NCBI GenBank assembly: GCA_024803745.1
Contig: JANJXV010000037.1
Location: 7,155,501 to 7,219,500 of the forward strand
Source: Megascapheus bottae
Taxonomy: Eukaryota > Chordata > Mammalia > Rodentia > Geomyidae
Direction of reading: 5' to 3'
DNA length: 64,000 bases
Within the stretch, counting starts at the first letter, position 1. Every line of letters begins with the position of its first letter. A program made the position numbers and the translations under genes. The notes under the pieces were generated by a model that worked only from the letters and a program-made list of their open reading frames with translations, did no database searches and was not told the origin of the DNA. Of this stretch, positions 56,321-64,000 are shown piece by piece.

Positions 56321-56399
56321 GTAATTCTTTTCCATGTGTCTCTCTTTCTTACCCCCTTCCAACGTGACAACAGTGACCTTTATTGCCTCCTCCTTTAAT

Positions 56400-56900
56400 T
56401 TACTGAGACTTTATGATGCACTTGGCACCAACTTAGGCACAAGGCATTGCCTATAAACATCCAAGAGTCTGCTTCTGCCCTCTTGAAGTCTGAAGTCTAG
56501 CAGGAGAGAGCAAATACAAGGGAGAAAGCCACATTGATGGGTGCCGTCACTGTAAGGAACAAAACTATCACTCTAAATCTGAACATGTGGGTGCTTCCCT
56601 GAGGAAATACAGGGAGACTCAAGACTGAAGAATGGTTAGAAATTCAAATAGCCAAGAAGGATAGAGTTGGAAAGGCACAGAAGAGAGGCCCTGGGCCTGG
56701 AAGCAACACACAGTGATGGGAACAAAGAACAAAGGTAGGACCAAGAGCAGATATGGGAAATGACACAAGGGACAAGTGACCCAGAAACCCACCTCTTGAA
56801 AAGGATTTAATCTTTACCCTAAAATTAATGGATAGCCAGGGAACATTTTTGAGCAAAAGAAAAAAAGTCCATAGTGAAATCAGATCTCTGAGTCTGCATC
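56400..56900 (-). repeat. L2 relic, antisense
   Basis: cacttggcaccaacttaggc, gtctgaagtctagcaggaga, actcaagactgaagaatggt, aggcacagaagagaggccct, atggatagccagggaacatt: about 500 bp collinear with antisense L2. Confidence 0.6.
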
Positions 56901-57544
56901 AACAGGAGCTCAAGTAGTTTTGCATCGTGTACATGCTAAGAGTCAGAAAAGCACTTCCTTATCTTCCCATCCCTAGGGTTTGTCCCTGACCCCTACTCTG
57001 TACTTTTTCTGGGGGTCAAAGAATCACTTGGCAACAGCAGGAGAAAGAAGCAGCAGGCAGATGTTCTTGACACAGTGGCCAAGAAAAAACTGCTCTTGGG
57101 CAGCTGGCACACACTTAGAAACGTAGGAGTCAGATAAGGGCATCTTGGAACTGGTTGGAGGGTAAAGTATCCTACTTAAGAATGATATGCCTGTGGGGGA
57201 AGTGCTCTGGATCCTCTGTGCAGTGGAAAAAGCCAGAGATAAACCAGGGGAAAGAATGGGTCTCCTGCCCTGGATTCTCTATATCCACCCCAATTCACAA
57301 CAAACTGCTAACGGCTTTTTTAGTTCTCTTTTTTACTTTACTGGGTTTTTGAGGTTCCCTTTTTTTTCTCTAGTAAACCCACGTCAGCTGATGAATGAAA
57401 AGGAGGATAGCTTCAATTTTCTTTCTCCCAATCTGATCTGGTACTGGCCTCGGGACTGCTGGCCTTTGACTTATGAAACATCCTCATAATGCTGTCTGGA
57501 TATAAGAAAACTCAACCTGTACTGACCTGATTTTTCTTGAACAG
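56901..57544. other. No recognised feature
   Basis: Two overlapping plus frames (57155-57352, 57187-57489) without recognised relatives. Confidence 0.35.
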
Positions 57545-57666
57545 TTGCCATGCTGCTGCTTCTATCACAAAGTACAATGTAGGCCTAGGACAGAGATAAT
57601 TTCGTCACCTGGCCAATAAACCAGCAATGGCTATGCAGATCCTTCAGACCAGGAGCTGTGATTCAG
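57545..57666 (+). other. Candidate exon B (non-coding)
   Basis: 122 bp between a tgatttttcttgaacag acceptor (ending 57544) and a perfect cag/gtaaga donor (57664-57672). All three frames contain stops, so it could only be a non-coding or terminal-type exon. About 1.2 kb downstream of candidate exon A and on the same strand. Confidence 0.25.
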
Positions 57667-58955
57667 GTAAGAATAGAAGCACCCTTATCCTTATTTGTGT
57701 TGACGTCTCATCAGGAAGCTAGTTATTTTGTAATAAGTTTATGTTACAACAGTCCACCAGATCTAAAGGTCAGGTCTGCGTCTGAGGGTTGATTGAAGTA
57801 GAAAATAGTCATCCATTAGATCTTTGTCTCCAGTATTCTGGTCCATACACCCGCTATAACGCCTAAATGTCCATGTAAAATCTAACCTAAAACTCTACCT
57901 GGGGTCTAGGGAGCATTCAGAAATGTTTCTTTGTGTGTTTGTTAGAAATCTTCCAATAGCAAATGAAATTGGTTTACACAAAAGGATTTACAACAAAAAT
58001 TCAAATATTCAAGGCAGAACTGGCTCTTATTGGCCTGGCCCAAGCCACATGTCAATCACCAAAGAGTTCATTTTCCTTAGAAAACAGACAGAATAAATTG
58101 ACAAGGAATCCATAGCAAGTACCAGTCCTCAGGGACCTTGAGAAAGGGACTAGCCTCCTCAGAAGGCTCACATTAAGAATAAGAACAGAATAGAATAAGA
58201 GTAGGAGTGGTTCCCCCTCCTCCCAAAAGAAACTGAAGTATGTTACCATCAGGTAAGAAATGGATGAACCCTGGCATATTATGCACAGAAACAAGGGATT
58301 CATTACAGTCATTTTTTGGCTCCCAGCTGTGCATGGCTTCAACATGGTATAATAGGTGAGGCACCAGGTTCTGAAAGAAGAGACTGAAGTTCTAGACTCC
58401 CCTCTTCTGCAGCTTTTGCTCTATTCTCAGATCATCTTTCCATGGTGTTCCCATAGTGATGGAGTTAAAATGCAAATCTAGCTGTGTCTCAAGTTGGAAT
58501 TTTCCATTCCCCACAGCTGCCTCTCTATTCAATGTCTGTTGCCTGTAGAATCCGATGCAATGCCCTAAGTGGCATGCAAGGCTCATTCTTCTCCTTCACT
58601 TTACCTGTCAGTCTGGTAACAGCAACCTAAGGTAGTGGTAATTCATACTTGGGCTTGCACACCAAGCAGTGTCCTGTTCCTGTTCTCATCCAACTGGTAC
58701 CTTGCAAGCATTCCATCTCATTCTTTTCAACTTAGCCAGGACATCAGCTCCAAGATGCCCTGTTGCTTTTACCCTAGTCCACTCTCCCCTGAGATGTGAC
58801 CTTCTATGAGCATTGTAATACAAAAGCATACAGCTGTCTTTGCATTGAAAGCATCCGAATTACCTGTATGTAATCAATGACATTCCCACAAAATAATCAT
58901 GTCTTAATTATGTTTATTCCTGGGTGCTGGAAGGCTGGAAGACTCCTTGGTCCCA
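57667..58955. other. Repeat-poor block, nothing recognised
   Basis: About 1.3 kb. Minus frames at 58052-58345, 58173-58364 and 58392-58586 are not recognised. Confidence 0.4.
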
Positions 58956-58957
58956 AG

Positions 58958-59045
58958 TAGGTTTTTTTTTTCTACTGTGCTAAGGATCACATGCAGAGCC
59001 TCATGCATGCTAGAGCCTTTTACCACCTAACTACATCCTCCGATT
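58958..59045 (-). mobile_element. Old ID/B1-type SINE fragment, antisense
   Basis: T-run, then gctaaggatcacatgcagag, cctcatgcatgctagagcct, ttttaccacctaactacatc. Confidence 0.55.
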
Positions 59046-59185
59046 CTTGCTAAATGTTTGTTAAGAATAAACTATTTAAGACCCAATCACTTGCAAGCAG
59101 ACTTTATATAGTTTATAGACAGAAGTAGCAGGAGAGAATGAGGCATAGACAGGTAAATGTGGTTTGCAGGGGGGGTTAGGCACAT

Positions 59186-59351
59186 AGAAATTCAGAAATA
59201 ATAAGCAGGGGAGGGGGGAGGGAAATGGGGACCATGACATGAGAAAGGGTATCAATATTTGTGAAGTAATGTACCTTCTATCTGGTGAATATAATGTAAC
59301 CTTTCTATTAATTATAATAAAAATATATGAAAAAAAGAAATTCAGAAATAA
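59186..59351 (+). mobile_element. Very short L1 3'-end insertion with target duplication
   Basis: About 134 bp (59202-59335) of L1 3' UTR in sense: G-rich tract, gaaagggtatcaatatttgt, taccttctatctggtgaata, attataataaaa, A-rich tail. Flanked by agaaattcagaaataa at 59186-59201 and 59336-59351 (16 bp, perfect). A complete but severely 5'-truncated insertion. Confidence 0.95.
59208..59230 (+). other. Potential G-quadruplex in L1 3' UTR
   Basis: G-runs of 4, 6, 3 and 4 with loops of 1, 1 and 4, at the equivalent place to 10032-10055. Confidence 0.85.
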
Positions 59352-60732
59352 AGGGAGATAACCCAAGCCAAATGGTAAAGCTCATAAAATCTATATACTT
59401 ACCATGGAGTAAGGTTAATCTTGGATTTGAAAAAATGGTGGTGAGAAACAGGGCTAGTGATCTCCTATAAGCACACCATATAAAGGTTGTGAGGATTTGC
59501 AAATTCACTGACAATAAAGTAGGAACTCAACAATAATACTGCATCAAGTGTTAACAACTGATTATTTGCATCTCCACTAGTGCCTAACTGGTAAGGAGAG
59601 AGTCAAGGAATCCTCTGTCTATTATACAAACAGCCATAGAACACTCTGATTAATTCTCAGCATCAACAATGCAGCCTTAAAACTTAAAACTTCTGGAAGG
59701 ATTTGTACTCACCAGGAGTAAAGGATAAAGACTTGAACAAAACCTAAAGTTCCTTAAAATGGTAAAAACTTGGTAGCAACAAAGTAATCCAACAAGACTG
59801 AGGAGACGAAAAGTGAAGGCGAGATTCACTCCCATGATTATGACCACCAACTTCTTTGGATTCTTTAGCCGTCCTTCGAACATCTAGTAGAGATTGGATT
59901 ACCAGCAGGTACAATTTATGGGCAGTGGAAAACACAATTGGAAAGTAGGACCAATATGTCAGTGCTTTATCTCTACTAGGCAGACTTGACTCCCAAGAAG
60001 AGCTTCTCCATTTTCCAAAAATTATATGTCAGTTACTTGGATGAGTGCAAATTAAAATTGTAGGAAAAAAATTCCCATATTTTGGACAAAATTACAGTTA
60101 AGATCTTTCAAGATACATTTGCATCAAAATAAAGTGAATTATCTTCGATTGATCTAGCACTGATTTTCTAACACCTTAAGGAAGAGTTTATTTTCAGGGG
60201 CATTACCTCATCATTTGTGTTGCTAGGTTTGTTTCTGTCAGATTTTTTTTTCTTTTAAATTCTTACAAGTTTGTGCCAAAAGATGTTTTTGTCTCATGAC
60301 CAGAGTTTCAGCCCTATAATTATATTTTGCTTTACTTAATGTATTCATTTAATTTCTGTTTAGATGATAGTTATCTTTCTTTTCCACCCTTCTTGTGACT
60401 CTGACTTCCTGACAATTTTAGGTAGAAAATTAAAGCAATATTCTTTCTGAATGTGAATTGGTTTTACCCAAGTCTTGCTTCAGAAATAATAACAAAGAAA
60501 AATAATAGACTGGAAGACCTTGAATTTCACAGATTCCTTCTTTGCTCTCTGACTTGAAGCTATAATATGAAATCACAGCATTTTTCTTTCTCCTCTCTCC
60601 ATCTCCCATATTGAAGAACAATCACTTGACTCCTGTCATTGCTTCCTAAGATTTTGTTGTTGCTGCTAAAAAAACAAATCAGTTCAAGGGCTAGTAATTT
60701 AATCACCTGCCTGTGTTTTCTCCCCCTTTAAA
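59352..60732. other. No recognised feature
   Basis: AT-rich, apparently unique; overlapping minus frames at 59677-59935 are not recognised. Confidence 0.4.
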
Positions 60733-60952
60733 AGCCCACTCAGGGGGCCGGGAGTTTGGCCTAGTGGTAGAGTGCTTGCCTAGTATGCATGAAGATCCGG
60801 GTTCGATTCCTCAGTACCATATACATAGAAAAAAGCTGGAAGTGGTGCTGAGGCTCAAGTGGTAGAGCTCTAGCCATGAGAAAGACCAAGGACAGTGCTC
60901 AGGCCCTGAGCTCAAGCCCAGGACTGGCCCCCCCCAAAAACAGCCCACTCAG
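60733..60952 (+). mobile_element. ID-like dimeric SINE, sense, with target duplication
   Basis: Left monomer: gggagtttggcctagtggta, gatccgggttcgattcctca. Right monomer: agtggtgctgaggctcaagt, ctgagctcaagcccaggact. Flanked by agcccactcag at 60733-60743 and 60942-60952. It is the least diverged copy here, with good A- and B-box-like segments in the left half. Confidence 0.95.
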
Positions 60953-61452
60953 AACTAGAAGCCTTTTTTTTGTCTTATGTGGGTTGCAAGGTGATATCAA
61001 AGATATCCCTTGAGCTTTTGAGATCAAAAGGAACACTACCTCTGGAAGTCCAACAAAATGAAAGTGGTCAGAGGGCTTCCCTATTTGCTACTAGAATTCA
61101 ACCCCTGTTTTCCCAAGACAGTTTTATTGACCTTTATTTATACAAATATTTCCCTTGTTCTTTCTTCTACACTTTTTGTACCACTTCCCTTTATCTCTCA
61201 TTATTTTCCTCCCTCCCCTTCTTTTCTTCACAGTATGAAGTAACTGGCCTGGTGAATAGACCTGAACAATTGGGTTTGGAAAATCCGCTGGTCATCTCCA
61301 TTTTCTTATTCCCATAGATCGCATGAGGAAGATGATGTCTACATCTTCACTCTAAGTATGACCCTAAAACTAGGTGTATATTTCTCCAATACCGTTTTTT
61401 TCTCCAATTACCATCTTGTTTTTTGTTTGTTTGGTTTTTTTGCTTCCTGATA
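60953..61452. other. No recognised feature
   Basis: Contains a 115-codon plus frame (60970-61317), pyrimidine-rich in the middle, with no recognised relative. Confidence 0.35.
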
Positions 61453-61453
61453 T

Positions 61454-61704
61454 AGGGTTGTTAAAACTTTTTTTCATATATTTTTATTGTAATTAATAGA
61501 AGGGTTACATGATATTTGTCAGATAGAAGGTGCATTCATTCCCATACATTGATACCCTTTCACATGTCTTGGTCCCATTTCCCTCCCCCCTCCCCTCACC
61601 CCTCATCTTGTTTTCCCCCCTTCCCTATCCAATTTCAAATAACCAAATACAAATATATCCCATATATCAGATAACAAAGTGAGATACTGTAACAGGGTTA
61701 TTAA
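61454..61704 (-). mobile_element. L1 3'-UTR insertion, antisense, with target duplication
   Basis: ttttcatatatttttattgt, aattaatagaagggttacat, ttggtcccatttccctcccc, and text complementary to the young L1 3' UTR (9940-10150). Flanks agggttgttaa / agggttattaa (61454-61464, 61694-61704) form an 11-bp duplication with one difference. Confidence 0.92.
61574..61602 (-). other. Potential G-quadruplex on minus strand (L1 3' UTR)
   Basis: C-runs of 3, 3, 6, 4 and 4 separated by short spacers; on the minus strand this is the same G-rich element as in the other two L1 copies. Confidence 0.85.
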
Positions 61705-62265
61705 TACTTCATTATGATTAGGATTTTGGAGAACAAACATGTTGAAACTGGTACTATCTCTACCAAACTGTAACGTCTTAAATTTTGTGGGCCTCATTTT
61801 TCTAAGCATATGTATTTTACTTCAAAGTCTTTTCTAGTTCTAACATTCTAAAGTATTTGGTATATTCTTCCTTTCATACCAGTATTCTGTCTGTATACTC
61901 TTAGGATGTCTAATTAAAAATTCTCTTGAAATGAAAATAAAGCTACATTGAAAGACTTTGGGGTATTCTTTTTCCATTTTGATGGTACATCTTTCTTCAC
62001 CTTGACCAATAGGAAATATAGCACGTATAGGTTTTATCAACTGCCATCTATCCTAGGGATATGCTCTAAAACCTGAGTGGCTACTTTTTTTGGTCCCACA
62101 CTATCTTAGGCCTCATTTCTACTGCCTCGACACATAGGAGGGGAGGTATTTAGTCACAAAGGACGGAGTGTATTTTCCTTAACTATCTCAACAGAACAGT
62201 ACAAATCTAGATCAAAGCTTACACTTTAGTAGCTACTACACCCATGCACATAACTTCTAGCTAAT
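61705..62265. other. No recognised feature
   Basis: Apparently unique sequence; minus frames of 66-68 codons are not recognised. Confidence 0.35.
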
Positions 62266-62266
62266 G

Positions 62267-62484
62267 AAAAGCAAAATGTAGGGGTTGGGATTTTGGCCTA
62301 GTGGTAGAGTGCTTGCCTAGCAGGCATGAAAACCTGGGTTCAATTCCTCAGTACCACATACAGAGAGAAAACTGGAAGTGATGCTGTGGCTCAAGTGGTA
62401 GAGCTGTAGCTTCAAAAAAGCCAAAGGACAATGCTCAAGCCCAGAGTTTAAGTCCCAGGACTGGCAAAAAAAAAAGCAAAATGT
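62267..62484 (+). mobile_element. ID-like dimeric SINE, sense, with target duplication
   Basis: ggggttgggattttggccta, aacctgggttcaattcctca, gatgctgtggctcaagtggt, gtttaagtcccaggactggc, A-tail. Flanked by aaaagcaaaatgt at 62267-62279 and 62472-62484 (13 bp, perfect). Confidence 0.95.
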
Positions 62485-64000
62485 TTTCCAGGTATATAAA
62501 TGTATACCAGCTTTCAGGTGTAGTGTGAAAAACGAATCTAAAATATCTCAGTAATGTTTATATGGATTCCATGCTAAAAAAATAACTTGGACATACTGGA
62601 TTGACTAAAATGTGAAAAATTAAACTTTTCTGTTTCCACTAAGAAAAGTTAAATTACATACATAGCTCTCACTGAGACCAGAGGACAGGGATTTCTTCAG
62701 CTATTGGTTCATAATAGATGCCTGAATCATTCCTTTGGCCTATCTGGACTCAACAAGCAAGAGGCTCATGATCATTTCGAAAGTTTTACCAGGCATGAGA
62801 GCTGGGGCCTGTTCTGTACTGATTTCAGATAGTCACATTTCCTTACACTAGGCAGAGGGGGGAGGCCCAGTCCCTAAAAGGATAAAAGTGTTTCTCAAAG
62901 CCAAGTTACATAATTTTTTTTCTTTCTTTCTTTCTTTTTTTAAAGAAAGTTTGACAAATTCACACTGATTTCAGCACCAGGAATTCTGCCAGTTTGGCAT
63001 TTCTAGCCTGAGTTTTCTCTCTGATCTGAGGTACAAAGTTTCTGGACTCTGTAAATTTTCTTTCCTGCTATAGTACTTGTGACCTGTTTGGAAAGGTTAC
63101 AATCAAGAACCTAAAACTAGTGCAGGGAGATTGCAATGTGAGGTAGGAGGAAATTTGTGCAAATGAAAACAAAATAGAACCAAATAGGAAAAAAAAAATC
63201 CCCAGGAGTTTCCTTCAGTTTCCTTTTGCAAACTTCCCCCTCTCTAGGAGATAGTGCTCTTAGACTACAGAGCACTCTGTGCTGTGGGCCAAGGCCCTCT
63301 TTCCCACCTACTATCAGCTAAACTCCTGCCAGGTAATCAGTGGCTTTCCTGACTACTCTACCAATTATTCTTTCTCCAACATTACTCCAGGCCTTCTAGG
63401 CCACGTGCAGTGGCTCAAGAAGAGTTTGCTGCTTTTCTGTGTGTCTGAGAGGCTTCCTCTAATCCTCTCCTTCCACTTGGCAAAGCACTTTCAAAACACA
63501 AGAACAGGTTGGTTTTCTCTCTAAGCCTTGTCTAAACTCCAAGACTCCAAATGAGCCTCTGACTCCATGGATATGACATGTGAATTATACCCCATCTGCC
63601 AGATTCCTCAAGTTCTCTGTGTCACAGTTGGCAGTGCTTGGAAAGTCCCCAGGCCCATCAAAGGCAGGTAGTATGTGCCTCTGGAATGAATAAAGGATTA
63701 AGTAAATGAATGCATAGGCCCTGTTGTTTCCAGTGTAAAAGACTGGAGTTATTTTAATAACCAAACTCAATTTTTTTTCTTTTTTAATGGGGAAACAGTC
63801 TCTTCACATTTGATCTTCTGAGCCTCTATATAAGACTTCATTGAGATGATGTATTGCTCCATCTTTAATTTACGCTTCATTCTATTTTATTAAGAAGTAA
63901 TCAGGAGGCATGCTAACGAGGCAGTCTGGTGACACTGGTGATGGATGCTCCAATGGGATCCATTATCAATCAGTACCTACAACACATACTTGGATTTTCT
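62485..64000. other. Repeat-poor block, nothing recognised
   Basis: About 1.5 kb, with only a short (TTTC)n at 62918-62940 and A- or T-runs. Frames at 63279-63524 (plus) and 63585-63770 (minus) are not recognised. Confidence 0.4.

Overview
The window looks like ordinary mammalian nuclear DNA with no protein-coding gene that I can support. It is AT-rich and CpG-poor. It is full of short interspersed repeats (SINEs), L1 fragments, old MIR and L2 remnants, and microsatellites. The open frames are short, mostly 60-134 codons. The one longer frame is the reverse-transcriptase gene tail of an L1 insertion. There is no operon structure, no RNA gene outside the SINEs and no CRISPR array.

Lineage: the SINEs point to a rodent. 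The commonest type joins a B1 (7SL-derived) left half to an ID-like (tRNA-derived) right half, as in the B1-dID family. A second type joins an ID (tRNA-Ala-like) left half to the same right half, as in the ID-like dimers I associate with geomyoid rodents (kangaroo rats, pocket mice, gophers). I therefore infer a castorimorph/geomyoid rodent with moderate confidence. The rodent assignment is firmer than the family.

Layout: 0-8 kb holds SINEs, antisense L1 3' ends and old L1 pieces. 8.3-10.2 kb is a recent L1 insertion with a 5' inversion and a perfect 17-bp target duplication. 10.2-19 kb mixes SINEs with long antisense L2 relics (13.2-13.8, 14.8-15.1 kb). 19.0-19.5 kb has an ID-like SINE beside an L1 3' end, with the junction duplicated in tandem. 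20-33 kb is dense in B1-dID SINEs, with a clear MIR at 30.1 kb. 32.4-35.3 kb contains nested insertions up to four levels deep. 37.2-38.2 kb holds long GA, GGAA and CT tracts. 38.9-40.7 kb is an old L1 interrupted by a SINE. 43-46 kb has two small CpG-richer patches. 47.7-48.9 kb is a SINE pile-up. 52.4-53.6 kb is antisense L1. 54.7-56.9 kb is largely L2, with two exon-like segments at 56.19 and 57.55 kb. 59-64 kb is mostly unique, with young insertions that carry clear target duplications.

The best-supported observations concern retrotransposition: L1-type target duplications, twin priming, nested insertions, shared SINE modules and G-rich L1 3' ends. The possible exons are weak and could be chance. 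I see no sign of a new biological system. Repeat boundaries are judged by eye and may be off by tens of bases.
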